This document shows, one piece after another, positions 1 through 11,300 of a DNA stretch of 64,000 nucleotides (positions are counted from its first letter, which is position 1; each line of letters starts with the position of its first letter). The notes beneath the pieces were generated by a model, which searched no databases, was not told the DNA's origin, and worked only from the letters and a program-made list of their open reading frames with translations. The DNA comes from Symsagittifera roscoffensis. Taxonomy: Eukaryota > Xenacoelomorpha > Acoela > Convolutidae. Location of the stretch: positions 2,232,001 to 2,296,000 of the forward strand of contig NC_087065.1 in NCBI RefSeq assembly GCF_963678635.1. Reading direction: 5' to 3'. Both the position numbers and the translations under genes were made by a program.

Positions 1-2279
1 CAGGTTGTTCCAACTACCGTCTAATTTTTCTGACATACCTTACCTGTCGAGTAATTGTTACATCAAGGGGAACCCAAATTGTTCCAACTGCCGTCTAACG
101 TGTCTGACATACCTTACTTGTCGAGTAATTGTTACATCAGGGGGAACCCAGTTACTCCAACTGCCGTCTAACATGTCTGACATACCTTACCTGTCGAGTA
201 ATTGTTACATCAGGGGAAACCCAGTTTGTTCCAACTGCCGTCTAACAAGTCTGACATACCTTCTCTGTCGAGTAATTGTTACATCACGGAAAACCCAGGT
301 TGTTTCAACTGCGTCTAACATGTCTGACAAACCTTACCTGTCTAAAAATTGTTACATCAGGGGAAACCCAGGTTGTTCCAACTGCCGTCTAACATGTCTG
401 ACATATCTTACCTGTCGAGAAATTTTTACATCAGGGGAAACCCAGGTTGTTCCAACTGCCGTCTAACTTTTCTGACATACCTTACCTGTCGAGTAATTGT
501 TACATCAGGGGAAATCCAGGTTGTTCCAACTGCCGACTAACATTTCTGACATACCGTACCTGTCGAGTAATTGTTACATCAGGGGGAACCCAGGTTGTTC
601 CAACTGCCGTCTAACATTTCTGACATACCTTACCTGTCGAGTAATTGTTACATCAGGGGCAACCCAGTTTGTTCCAACTGCCGTCTAACGTGTCTGACAT
701 AGCTTACCTGTCAAGTAATTGTTAAACCGGGGGAAACCCAGGTTGTTCCAACTACCGTCTAATTTTTCTGATTTACCTTACCTGTCGAGTAATTGTTACA
801 TCAGGCGGAACCCAGTTTGTTCCAACTGCCGTCTAACGTGTCTGACATACCTTACCTGTCGAGTAATTGTTACATCAGGGGGAACCCAGCTTACTCCAAC
901 TGCCGTCTAACATGTCTGACATACATCACCTGTCGATTAATTGTTACATCAGGGGAAACCCAGTTTGTTCCAACTGCCGTCTAACATTTCTGACATGCCT
1001 TACCTGTCGAGTAATTGTTACATCAGGGGAAACCCAGGTTGTTCCAACTGCCGTCTAACATTTCTGACATACCTTACCTGTCGAGTAATTGTTACATCAG
1101 GGGGAACCCAGTTTGTTCCAACTGCCGTATAACGTGTCTGACATAGCTTACCTGTCAAGTAATTGTTACATCAGGGGGAACCCAGTTTGTTCCAACTGCC
1201 GTCTAACATTTCTGACATACCTTACTTGTCGAGTAATTGTTAAATCAGGGGAAACCCATGTTGTTCCAACTGCCGTCTAATTTTTCTGACATACCTTACC
1301 TGTCGAGTAATTGTTACATCCAGGGGAACCCAGTTTGTTCCAACTGCCGTCTAACGTGTCTGACATACCTTACTTGTCGAGTAATTGTTACATCAGGGGG
1401 AACCCAGTTTACTCCAACTGCCGTCTAACATGTCTGACATACCTTACCTGTCGAGTAATTGTTACATCAGGCGAAACCCAGTTTGTTCCAACTGCCGTCT
1501 AACATTTCTGACATACCTTACCTGTCGAGTAATTGTTACATCAGGGGGAAACCAGTTTGTTCCAACTGCCGTCTAATTTTTCTGACATAACTTACCTGTC
1601 GAGCAATTGCTACATCAGGGAGAACCCAGTTTGTTCCAACTGCCGTCTAACCTTTCTGACATACCTTACCTGTCGAGTAATTGTTAAATCAGGGGAAACC
1701 CAGGTTGTTCCAACTGCCGTCTAACATTTCTGACATACCTTACCTGTCGAGTAATTGTTACATCAGGGGAACCCAGTTTGTTCCAACTGCCGTCTAACGT
1801 GTCTGACATACCTTAATTGTCGAGTAATTGTTACATCAGGGGGAACGCAGTTACTCCAACTGCCGTCTAACATGTCTGACATACCTTCTCTGTCGAGTAA
1901 TTGTTAAATCAGGGGAAACCCAGGTTGTTCCAACTGCCGTCTAACATTTATGACATACCTTACCTGTCGAGCAATTGCTACATCAGGGGGAACCCAGTTT
2001 GTTCCAACTGCCGTCTAACGTTTCTGACATACCTTACCTGTCGAGTAATTGTTAAATCAGCGGAAACCCAGGTTGTTCCAACTGCCGTCTAACATTTCTG
2101 ACATACCTTACCTGTCGAGTAATTGTTACATCAGGGGAACCCAGTTTGTTCCAACTGCCGTCTAACGTGTCTGACATACCTTACTTGTCGAGTAATTGTT
2201 ACATCAGGGGGAACCCAGTTACTCCAACTGCCGTCTAACATGTCTGACATACCTTACCTGTCGAGTAATTGCTACATCA
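1..2279. repeat. 74-bp satellite array, left part
   Basis: About 31 tandem copies of a 74-bp unit run from the window edge to the LTR at 2280. Typical units carry TTGTTCCAACTGCCGTCTAA, then a variable CATGT/CATTT/CGTGT/CAAGT step, then CTGACATACCTTACC, TGTCGAGTAATTGTTACATC and AGGGGAAACCCAGG. Copies differ by scattered substitutions and one- or two-base indels near the G run. The many overlapping reading frames of about 63 codons come from a repeat period that is not a multiple of three and are not genes. Confidence 0.97.
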
Positions 2280-3157
2280 TGTGCCATTCTGCCAGATGAC
2301 ACAGCACAACCTTCCCGCGACAGAAAAAAAAGTGACTAAAGGCCTTATGAACAAAAAACGGTTGCGACGGAGGGTCAGAATGTTCTAGAATTTTTATTTT
2401 TAAAATTTCGATTGGAAGAAGAACATTTCTGAGAAATAGAAAAAAGACGGCCATTTTGAATAAAAAAGACGAAAATCAGAACCACGATAGAGATTGTAAA
2501 GAACAGTCGTGCCAGAAAATTACGAAGCCTCTTATCGTGGCAAGAACACACGATAAGGACCTTAGCGACAGATATTTGTGGAGACGGAGGCTTCAGTGGG
2601 GGGAAGAAAAATACCACGGAACCCTCCCGGGACACGAAATATAGGAGATAAGAGTGTTATCTCAAGAAAATCACGGGAGCGGAGGCTTGGTCCCCCAGAG
2701 ACTGTTATATGTGAAGGGACTGGGTAAACTAACAATAACAGTTGCTGTAATGTCCTAGATCTTAATTAACACCGTTATTATTTAATATTTCAGAGCATGA
2801 GTAGATAGAAAAAGGAAAGGGTCAATCCATCTCCAATGGATTTAATATAAAACTGTCACACAAAAACATAATAAAATAGGTTGTTCGAGCCGTGTTTTTA
2901 ATGACAATCACGTAGTCTGAGGATCCGAGACTCAGCTATGTGGTTGTGTTCGCATGCAAACGAAAGCTGATCAAAAGTCGTTTGACTGATGGCCTAAAAA
3001 TGGTAACTTTTTACTTTGCCCTAAACAGACCAGAAAATCAACTGGCAAGGTCGAGACGGTGAAAAACGAGTAGAATTAAGGTAACTGACGCCTGCCAGTC
3101 GTTGATAGGTACTTTTTCTACGCTCCGTCGCTGTGTGATATTTGGGCGAATGTTACA
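2280..3157 (+). repeat. 5' LTR (878 bp)
   Basis: This is a direct copy of 17451-18328. The four differences I count by eye are two adjacent to the A run near 2360, one near 2513 and one near 2602. It starts TG and ends CA. The related element at the right of the window has an LTR with the same end sequences (GAATGTTACA), which fixes the 3' boundary. It contains promoter and poly(A) signals and three of the 67-nt inverted-heptamer modules. Confidence 0.94.
2833..2875 (+). promoter_or_regulatory. LTR core promoter and poly(A) signal
   Basis: CCAAT at 2833-2837 lies just before TATAAAA at 2846-2852, and AATAAA follows at 2870-2875. This compact order fits the U3/R part of an LTR, where the upstream copy starts transcription and the downstream copy (TATAAAA 18017-18023, AATAAA 18041-18046) ends it. 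The spacing between TATA and AATAAA is short, so R would be short or the poly(A) signal would lie close to the start site. The assignment is by motif only. Confidence 0.55.
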
Positions 3158-3169
3158 TAGACGTTTTTA

Positions 3170-3186
3170 TGGCGCTCCTGGGTGGG
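3170..3186 (+). other. Possible tRNA primer-binding site
   Basis: TGGCGCTCCTGGGTGGG begins 12 nt after the 5' LTR. It starts with TGG, the complement of a tRNA 3' CCA end. Its complement puts C at tRNA positions 61 and 72, as expected of a tRNA 3' end, and begins TGGCGC like tRNA-Lys-type primer sites. The further sequence does not clearly continue into a T loop, and the 12-nt gap from the LTR is longer than usual, so the call is tentative. Confidence 0.4.
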
Positions 3187-5532
3187 CCTGTTAAAGGCAT
3201 GAAACCATCATGATCAGCAAGCGTTTCAGCGACGAACCCTCCGCTCCGGGCGTATGCCCGAGTTAGAGGTCGTAATGACCGTTATTGTACTAGGGGGAAG
3301 GTGCGTACCCTCCGTCTAGTACAATTTAGCTTTTTAACTTAGTTAACACCGAAAATTCCGGGGGCCGGAGGGTTAGGTGGGAAGTCATGAACCCGCTTGT
3401 CCCGAGGTCCCGGGACCAAAAACAACTAAAGAGAAAGCGTAAAACCAAACAAAAACAGTGTATAACCAAGAAAAAGCCAAAAACATAATTATTTAAAAAC
3501 AAAAAAGTACAAAAAACAGTAAAAAATCCAAAAAAGACCAAAAACAGTAAAAAACATAAAGTGACAGTTTATATGTTATTTCCGGACGAGATGTGATCTG
3601 ACCTTCCTATTTGTTGTTGTTTCAGATTGATTTATATCGTTTCTGATAGAAAGATTGTGTGTTTTGGTGAAGGGTTGGATACCCTCCCTCGAGTGTAATT
3701 TGAGTGTTTAAGCACGTTAATGGTGATTTTGCCGGTGGCCGGAGGGTAGAGTGGCAAGCTGATCAACGTGTTCCACACTCAACAGGGACATCAAGGACAA
3801 CATCCGCAAACATCCGCAACGACTGTTGGGTATCGTTGAAGCAATTTTAGTATCGTTCGGGTACTATTTCATTAAAACTTAAGTGGTGGGGGGCACGATT
3901 GGCGCGGTCCGATTGTACCCTCCATCGATTACAAATTTCCGAGTTAAGGGCCTTAATTCGGATATTTTGGTGCAAAGGAGGGTATAGTACTATTCATTAA
4001 GGACTATTAATAGATTATTATCCTTATTATATATTACTTATCTCCTATTTAGACCCAAGAAACACCCATTTTTTGTCGAAAATTACCAATTTTCGACCAA
4101 ACTGTAGACCCCAAATTTTCGGATATCCGAGCTTTTCCGATAGGCAAAAAGCTTTTATATAGAAAGTAGCTACGTAGTTCGATCCCCTTCACTAAAGAAA
4201 TCGCGTGAGCAAAGACTCAGTAGAAGTTAGAAAAACGAAAATTTTTCGATCAAAATTTTGATAATTTTTTGTATTTTGTCAATCTGTTTTGGGGATCGAG
4301 TTTTTGAGTTTTTAGAGTTAGAGCAATAAAATTTTTTGCGTTAGGAGCGTGCTAGCATAACGTGCTCGGTTACTAGAGAAATTTTTGGGTAACCCTCCGA
4401 GTAGCTCCGTGGATAGAGCTAACGACTTAAGGTTTGGAAAAGGAAGGAATCGGAGGGTCCAAATTTGATAGTTTTTGGCCAAATTTTTGTTTCTAAACCA
4501 ATTTTGGTCCGGTTTTTTTGCATTATTCCAGTGCCGTACAGGGCTGCTACGCTCATTTCAAGTATTTTTAGGCACGTTTGACCGGAATTGCGGAAAAAGT
4601 CTTTCAGAACCTATAGAGGTGGTGAAAAAGGCCATTTTGACGAACGCGTTTTTGGCGATTTCTCAAAGACTAGTTATCCGATCGGGATAATTTTGGTACC
4701 ATAAGTCGACGTTTTTGACCAATTTTCCGAATCGTTTTTGGGTTGATTATTTCGGAAAAGGAAAATTTTTTTAGGATTTGTTTGTTCGGAGGGTCCAAAT
4801 CACGGGCAACCCTCCGAGCGGCAGAAAATTTTATCAAAACATCTTTTTATTCAACTGGGAAGGTTGACCGTGTCAGCCAACCTAGTTTTAAGTCAGGTAG
4901 ACCGCTTTCAGAGGCTTTACTGCGGTGATATAACCCTTTTTCTTGATTTTGGGGGAACCCTCCGAAGTGACCCTCCGGAGTCAGCTAAACCCTTTAGCAA
5001 CCCTCCTTAGTGGAAAAGTTCCACGAGATCACCCTAAGAAGTTAAAACAGCTCCCCTGAGAGCTCCTAGCTTGTTTTGACGCTTTTTGAAGCTAGTAGGA
5101 GAACCTTCTAAGCGAGATCAAAAAATTTGAAAATTTTGGAGGTACCCTACGAAGTAACGCTCCGGAGCGTATTAAGCATCTTATTGACCCTCCTTAGTAA
5201 GTTTAGGGGGACCCTCCGAAGTAACTTGGGTGATTAAGGTACCCTCCGAAGTAACTTGGGTGATCAAGGCACCCTCCGAGGTAACCCTCCGGAGTGTCTT
5301 AAACCTTCAACGATCCTCATTGTTAGAGACTTGAGTAAACTTTCTGTGGCAATTTGGGAAACGGAAAATATCCATTTAATCAAGATCATATTAGGATATT
5401 AGGCGTGCTTATCAGGATCATAAGAACCCATTCTGACCCGGAAATTCGTGATCAACTTTGGATTCTACATTGGGTGTATCAGAAGTACCCGAACAAAGAA
5501 ATTTTTTTTTTTGATTGTGATTTTGGTTGTGT

Positions 5533-5873
5533 GGTTGCCTTGAGCTACTTAATAGGAAAGTTCGGGCAATTCGGGAACAAATAAAAGAAGACCTCGGTGA
5601 GTGTATTAGGCAAATACACACTCACTTGAGAAGAAAAGTTGTTCCCTGCTCTCGTGCACTTGGAGCGTTCCGGGTGTGGGGGAGCTTTTTCATAGACTTT
5701 AGAAATTTTCGATCAGAGGTTGCCTTGAGCTACTTGGTAGGACAGCTCGGGCAATCGCAGGACACCTAAAAAAAGACCTCGGTGGGTGTAATAGGCAGAT
5801 ACACACCCACTTGAGAAGACTGTGTCCTGGGCTTCGTTCTTTCGGATCGTTCCGATTGGGGGAAGTCTTTTTC
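5533..5873 (+). other. Duplicated structured RNA element with covariation
   Basis: Two direct copies start at 5533 and 5718, offset 185 nt. In each, an outer helix encloses an inner hairpin. Copy A pairs GGGAACAA (5573-5580) with TTGTTCCC (5639-5646), and copy B pairs CAGGACAC (5758-5765) with GTGTCCTG (5822-5829). This is four compensatory pair changes. The inner helix is GTGAGTGT (5597-5604) with ACACTCAC (5618-5625) in copy A, and GTGGGTGT (5782-5789) with ACACCCAC (5803-5810) in copy B, one more compensatory change. Selection on RNA structure is the simplest explanation. The function is unknown. Confidence 0.75.
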
Positions 5874-5909
5874 TTTAAGACTAAGTTTTATTTATCTATT
5901 TCTGAATCA

Positions 5910-5954
5910 TCACTGCTTTTTATCAAAGATTGTTTAATTTTAACAAAGCAGTGA
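5910..5954 (+). other. 10-bp perfect stem-loop in the leader
   Basis: TCACTGCTTT (5910-5919) is the exact reverse complement of AAAGCAGTGA (5945-5954), with a 25-nt A/T-rich loop. It lies just downstream of the duplicated RNA element and about 340 nt before the first ATG of ORF1. It may be part of the same leader structure. Confidence 0.5.
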
Positions 5955-6296
5955 CTTGATAAATTGTGTGGCGATAAATTGATACTGACAAAAGGTCGCT
6001 GTCACCTGTAGGATATTCTTATCTGATTATCGATTGTGTTTTGTGTGTCGATTATATCTTGTGGAAACTTAGTGATACTGTTATACTATACAACCGGGTT
6101 GAGTTAGCATTATATCAATACTGGGTAGACCCTGTGTGTAACTTTAGCTGAGTCACTAATTTAGTCGTGAGAGATCTAAGAGACATTTTGATACTGACGG
6201 AATCGAGTAGGCAGCGTTAAGTGATTTAACTAAATCTTGTTTGTGGTACGTTTGCATTGCCATCAAATTACGAATACTTTCATTTTGTTAAAAACT

Positions 6297-6932
6297 ATGC
6301 AGCGCAGGGACTCGCTAGGATCGACTACTAAAATTCCCAAGCTAAGCAAGGGAAGCACGCGGAAGTTTAGAACTAGGCGTAGCCAAACCTCGTTTAGCAG
6401 CGCTTCCGACGCGTTTGCTGAAGACGAATCGACTAAAGGTCAACCTGATCTTTCAGTGAGCGAAATGAAACTAAGGAGCGAGAAAAACCTCGATGGCAAT
6501 CAAAGGCGGAGCGCCGAGGCCGAGCCTGCGAGCGAAACGCTGGTGGATCCCTTTGACGAAGGGGAGCGAACGCTCATTCGACCCGACTTTGAGCCAGACG
6601 AGGTCCTCGAACGGGAGGAAGCCGAGAGGACAGAGGAGACCTCGGAGCGTCCCGAGGTCGAACCTCGGGAGGAAGTGTTGTACAGGGGAATGTCCAAATC
6701 GGAGACCAAGAGTCACAGGTGGAGGGGAGAATACTCACATTCGGCTAGTACCCACTCATCTCTGGCCAAGCAGAGCAACAACGCGATGATGTCGAGTATA
6801 AGCCCGAGTGGAGAACAAACGGGTTCGAAGGCCAAGAAGAGTTGGAAGTCCTTGTACGACGAACGCATGGCGTCACTACCAACTGTAGGTTTGACTTCCA
6901 GTGATGACTCCCCGGACTTCCAACTTTCATGA
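6297..6932 (+). CDS. ORF1, small acidic disordered protein in gag position
   Basis: The ORF from ATG 6297 gives 211 residues; the same frame is open upstream without an ATG to 6237. The protein is rich in Glu, Ser, Arg and Pro, with an acidic stretch near residues 80-130 and Lys/Arg/Ser-rich ends. I see no CCHC zinc knuckle, major homology region or membrane segment, so a Gag assignment rests only on position. It ends at TGA 6930-6932 and is in the same frame as the protease ORF that begins seven codons later (ATG 6951), so stop-codon readthrough could join the two. It could be a reduced Gag, a regulatory protein or a relic. Confidence 0.6.
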   Translation: MQRRDSLGSTTKIPKLSKGSTRKFRTRRSQTSFSSASDAFAEDESTKGQPDLSVSEMKLRSEKNLDGNQRRSAEAEPASETLVDPFDEGERTLIRPDFEPDEVLEREEAERTEETSERPEVEPREEVLYRGMSKSETKSHRWRGEYSHSASTHSSLAKQSNNAMMSSISPSGEQTGSKAKKSWKSLYDERMASLPTVGLTSSDDSPDFQLS

Positions 6933-6950
6933 CTCCCCGGTTCGAGGCTA

Positions 6951-8390
6951 ATGAAAGTGGACGGACATTATATCGATGTCCATGGCCCTTACCCGATTCT
7001 GATGAATGTGGATGGCATCAATATCTACACGAAAGCTCACATAACTGATGCGAACGATCAGGTTGGCCGGATATACATTGGTCAAGAGGAGCTGAAGGTC
7101 AGACGAATCGGACACAACGCGATGCTCGAACAAGATGCGGTGCATATTGGTTGCGAGGCCGATCTGGCCGCACACGTTCTGGACGTGCAAGGCAGACAAC
7201 TTTCAGTAAAGGGACTGCTAGACACGGGAGCAGTGGTTAGTGTCATGCCAGTCAAAACTTGGACCGACATGGGTTTCGAAAGATCGGATCTCATACCGAC
7301 AAACATCAGGTTGGCAGCTGCCAATCAGGGAGCGATCTATGTCGCCGGACGAACCCCGATCATCTCACTGCAGCTCGGAGGAAGACATCTTTGGATGAGC
7401 TTCCTAGTAGTAGAGAATTTGGACGAATCCGACCAGTTCATCCTAGGAAGGGATTTCGTTCGCAACTTTGACGTCACGATTGATCTCAATGACGGATTGA
7501 TTAGGATCAAGGATCCTGAGAGAAAGTATGAAAAAAGACCCCTTAATAAGATCTTAATTAATCAGGCCAAGGTGCCGATCTTTCTGGATCGAAAAGTTAG
7601 TTTAAAACCGAGCCAAGCCGTAGTAGCGACGTTTAGGATGAGGAACTTGAATGAACTCAGCAATGACAGACAGGTGTGTCTGGTACCAAATCCAAACAGT
7701 AAAAGCTCGGCTATTTTAGGAAGAAGCTTCTCACTCACTCAGAGCGGACTGTGTGTGAGTGTGTTATTGAACACAGAAGCAACGACAGTGACAATACAGA
7801 GGGGAAAGAAACTTGGCTACGCTTTGCCTCTGAACACAGACTTTCTGAGTGTGGAGAACTTGAAGAAGTTTGATGTAACTAAATGTCCATTACATGCGAA
7901 CCAAGAATGTATAATGAAAAGAGTAAATGAATTGAAATCTTCTAGGAAATTGTTTTCAATGAAGTCGGAAACAGATGATGGGCTGTCTAGTTGTTCCAAC
8001 TTTCCTGAGAGGCCGACGGAAGCAGAGTTAGCAGCGAATAAGCCTGTCCTACCTGATATAGAACATCTGAAGGGTAAAATATCTGACAAGGAACTAGATT
8101 CGCTCAGGGCGGTGCTAAATCGGAACGCAGACGTTTTTTCAAAGCATAAGGCCGATATAGGTTTTTGCAATTTTGTAGAGCACGAGATTGAGATAGAAGA
8201 GGGCTCGGTACCTCATAGGGAAGGGGCGAGAAGAATGACCCCAAACAAGTCAGAAGCGTGTAGGAAGGAAATTGAAATGTTAATGGAGTACGACATGATT
8301 GAGCCGTCGAAGTCCCCATGGGCTTGTGGCGTGGTCATGGCGAAAAAAAAGGGGGACAACTCAGATTTTGTTGTGATTTCCGTTATCTGA
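6951..8390 (+). CDS. Retropepsin and N-terminal part of reverse transcriptase
   Basis: This encodes 479 residues. The aspartic protease has its catalytic DTG at residues 91-93 (in LLDTGAVVSVMP) and the typical second motif ILGRD at 164-168, followed by the beta strand FDVTIDLNDGLIRI. It would process the retroelement polyprotein as a dimer. A linker leads to the start of the reverse transcriptase (about residues 415-470), where the conserved stretch SPWACGVVMAKKK is read. The frame closes at TGA 8388-8390, shortly after an A8G5 run. The RT continues in the -1 frame of the next ORF, so the boundary is either a -1 slip or a lost base. The start ATG is seven codons past the ORF1 stop, in the same frame. 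Confidence 0.9.
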   Translation: MKVDGHYIDVHGPYPILMNVDGINIYTKAHITDANDQVGRIYIGQEELKVRRIGHNAMLEQDAVHIGCEADLAAHVLDVQGRQLSVKGLLDTGAVVSVMPVKTWTDMGFERSDLIPTNIRLAAANQGAIYVAGRTPIISLQLGGRHLWMSFLVVENLDESDQFILGRDFVRNFDVTIDLNDGLIRIKDPERKYEKRPLNKILINQAKVPIFLDRKVSLKPSQAVVATFRMRNLNELSNDRQVCLVPNPNSKSSAILGRSFSLTQSGLCVSVLLNTEATTVTIQRGKKLGYALPLNTDFLSVENLKKFDVTKCPLHANQECIMKRVNELKSSRKLFSMKSETDDGLSSCSNFPERPTEAELAANKPVLPDIEHLKGKISDKELDSLRAVLNRNADVFSKHKADIGFCNFVEHEIEIEEGSVPHREGARRMTPNKSEACRKEIEMLMEYDMIEPSKSPWACGVVMAKKKGDNSDFVVISVI

Positions 8391-11300
8391 ACGCAGTGAC
8401 TATAAAGGACGCATACCCGATTCCCCGCATCGATGAGAGCCTATCCAAGCTGGGAGACGCTAAGTTCTTCACGACGTTGGATTTGGGCTCCGCATTCTGG
8501 CAAGTGCCACTCAGAAAGCAAGATCGAGAGAAAACAGGTTTCGCGTGTGAGCTGGGACTGTTCCAGTGGAAGAGGATGCCATTCGGATTGTGCAACGCGA
8601 CGGCCACATTCCAGCGACTGATGGCCCAGGCACTCACGAGCGTCACTAAGAAATACGGGAATCTCATCATGTGTTATGTCGATGATGTAGTGATTGCAAC
8701 ACCAACCTTAGAAGACCACATAGAGAGGTTGGAGGAGGTGTTTTCTTGCATGAAGCAGGCGGGTCTGAAATGCAAACCCTCTAAGTGTGAAACCCTCAGG
8801 GATTCCATAAAGTATCTGGGCCGCCTGGTTGACAAACATGGAGTGAGACCAGATCCCGAAGCGGTTGAAGCGGTGCTGACCTGGAAGGCACCTAAAACAG
8901 ATACACAGCTGATGAGTTTTCTTGGATTCGCAAATTATTATCGGGAGTTCATCAAGGGGTATGCTGACAAAATATACCCCATGCAGAGGCTGATGAGAAA
9001 CAAGGGCAAAAAGTTCACCTGGACTGATGAGGCACAAGTTTCATTTGAAAACATCAAGCGTGAACTTTGCGAGGCACCGGTCCTCGGCATGCCAACAGAG
9101 AAGGGAATGTTCGTGCTGGACACGGATGCATCAGTGGTTGCGATATCGGGCATACTTCACCAAGAGCAGGAGTGGAACGGGAGAACGGTTCTTCGTCCGA
9201 TAGCCTACGGGAGTAAAGTCCTGAGTGATACTGAAATGAAGTACGGCGCACCAAAAGCGGAGATGTTTGCGGTGATCACTTTCGTGGAAAAATACAGGGC
9301 CTACTTGGGGAGTGCTCCCTTCAAGTTACGTGTGGATAATCGTGCCCTTGCCTGGCTGAAAATCTATTCGATGGACCAAAGCTATATTGGTCGTTGGATT
9401 GTGCGCCTGGATGGATACCACATGATCATAGAGCACCGTACCCGTGACAAGCACCAGAACGCAGATAGCCTCAGTAAAAAGACAGAATTTTATGAGCGCC
9501 TCGAGGAGAAGCAAGCTAACCAATCAGAGATCAAAGACGGGTTTTCCTTTCTGGACAAAGAAACCTACGACAAGCTGCCACTTACTAGGTGGTTAGACAA
9601 GTCAGGACATCCTATACCTGGACACCCTGACCTTCCAGTGGAGACGGCCGCGGAGATAAAGCTTTTAGCCAGAGGCGAGCCCGTTCCGTTGGATCTGCTA
9701 GTCCGATCCAACTTGGTACAGCAAGAACTGACCAGGCTGGGTATAAACAGCATCGCTTTATTGAACAAGACGGTGAACGTGGCGCCGGAGGTCATGGGAA
9801 AACTCCGCGACTTGTTGGATAGGGAAGTGGATAGGCATGATCGTGAATGGATGGAGACCATGCAGCGGTTGACTGTCACCGAGAGAACAGCGAAGAGGCC
9901 AGTGTCCATTCGCAGCCGAGGCGTTGAACGGGATTGCAGGTCGATCGTCAACCAGCTGGTGACCTCGATGCCGAAAGAAGTCTTGTTGAGAACTTCGTTC
10001 ACTGAATATGGAACATTGAACCAGAACCAAACTACTGAGGAAGTCAGGATCAGATCGAAATCTAGCTTCACGAGGAGAGTGCACTTCACGGATGCAAAAG
10101 AGGAATACGAGCCAAGCCCAGATTGTTCGTCCGTGGACGAGACAATGTCCGGGGAGTCTGACACCTTCGAGCCAGTCAAGGACGTCTCCTCTGAGGAGTC
10201 AGACACCTTTGAGCCCGTGCAGGACGACTTGTCCGGGGAGAGGCTGACTAGACCACCTAGGGGCAGAATTTTGTCCGGGGAGTCGGCTTTGAAGCGACCG
10301 ATGGACAGAGTTTTGTCCGGGGAGTCAAGAAACATCTCAGACAACTTGGAATATGATGTTGAGGAATCAGTCGACTCAAGTGTTGACTCGAGACCCCAGT
10401 CCTGGGACAACACGTCTGAAACAGCTTCCAACTCCGATATGTCAGAGATCGCAATCCACTCCTTATTGGTAGACTGGAAGCAGCGTGGGCTGGACCGAGA
10501 AACACATCAGGATCCAGACAGGGACAGATACACCTCAGATGAAGAGGGCACTGTGGTAGATAATGCCGCAGACGAGCTCGAACTGATAGCAGTTTCGAAA
10601 CGCCCAACCAGATTGCTGCCACATGGTACGGTCGTCCGTACCAATCTGGAACCATCTGTGCAGGAAGCGACGCCTTTGAAAAAGATATGGTGTGTCAAGT
10701 TGATGGACGATGCTCATGCTCCGGAGATAATGAGTGGGCAAATGAACGTGGTGAAGACGTATTTGAAAGCCAGGTACAGGCTGTCGGATCTCCTAAGGGC
10801 TCAACGAAATGATAGGATGACGAGCAGTCTCAAGAGATGGATTGAGAATGGAGCACCTGATAAGGGAGACTTGGAAGAAGACAGCTACAAAATCCTGAAG
10901 CAATTCTACCTGAAGCGAAACGACTTGTTGTACCTGAATAAGGACGGAATCGTAGCCTGTAAGCGCAAGGAGGAGGACAAGGTCCTTTATAAATACAATT
11001 CAATAGTGTTACCACAGTTGTACCAGACCGAATTACTCTTTCGTTCACATGATCAGATGGGTCATCAAGGCGTGGACAAAGTGTATAACAGGATACAGAA
11101 ACGATTTGAATGGCCGGGATTGAAGAAGGCTTGTGAGAAGTGGATCGCAGCATGCCTGTCATGTCAGCAAGCGAAGGATCCCAGGAAGCTAAGGTTCCCC
11201 CTACAGTCAATAGAGTCGTCAGGTTTCAACGAAGTGGTGCAAATTGATCATCAGAAAATTTGTATGACAGCAACGGGTTATAATCAGGTGCTGGTAATGA

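Larger units (their letters stand above)
2309..4458 (+). repeat. Eight 67-nt modules bounded by complementary heptamers
   Basis: Each module starts with ACCCTCC or a near match and ends with GGAGGGT or a near match, always exactly 60 nt start to start. The pairs are 2309/2369, 2526/2586, 2621/2681, 3236/3296, 3307/3367, 3681/3741, 3917/3977 and 4392/4452. The first three lie in the 5' LTR and recur in the 3' LTR at 17480, 17697 and 17792. The four from 3307 onward have perfect ACCCTCC/GGAGGGT ends, and the first three of those also share interior sequence. The 2526 pair (AGCCTCT/GGAGGCT) keeps pairing through a compensating C/G exchange. Several carry an internal palindrome, for example TTAAGGGCCTTAA in the module at 3917. 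The modules could fold as 7-bp stems with internal hairpins. Confidence 0.7.
3158..6296 (+). other. 3.1-kb untranslated leader of the retrotransposon
   Basis: No convincing protein is encoded here; the short ORFs match no family I know and run through repeated or structured sequence. The region instead holds five of the 67-nt inverted-heptamer modules (3236-4458), a cluster of ACCCTCC-type motifs often followed by CGAAGTAAC between about 4957 and 5300, a duplicated structured RNA element (5533-5873), and a 10-bp hairpin (5910-5954). This much structured leader suggests packaging, translation or dimerisation signals, but no function can be assigned from sequence alone. Confidence 0.75.

Noticed and set aside
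2272-2644. ORFs inside the LTR (also near 17338-17806)
   Set aside because: They are low-complexity Phe/Lys-rich frames in AT-rich LTR sequence, duplicated only because the LTR is.
5354-5769. Short ORFs in the retrotransposon leader
   Set aside because: They run across the duplicated RNA element, are not alike between its two copies at the protein level, and match no family.
9565-10431. 288-codon minus-strand ORF
   Set aside because: It is the antisense shadow of the Ser/Asp-rich linker in pol; its Ser-rich composition mirrors the sense codons and it has no domain.
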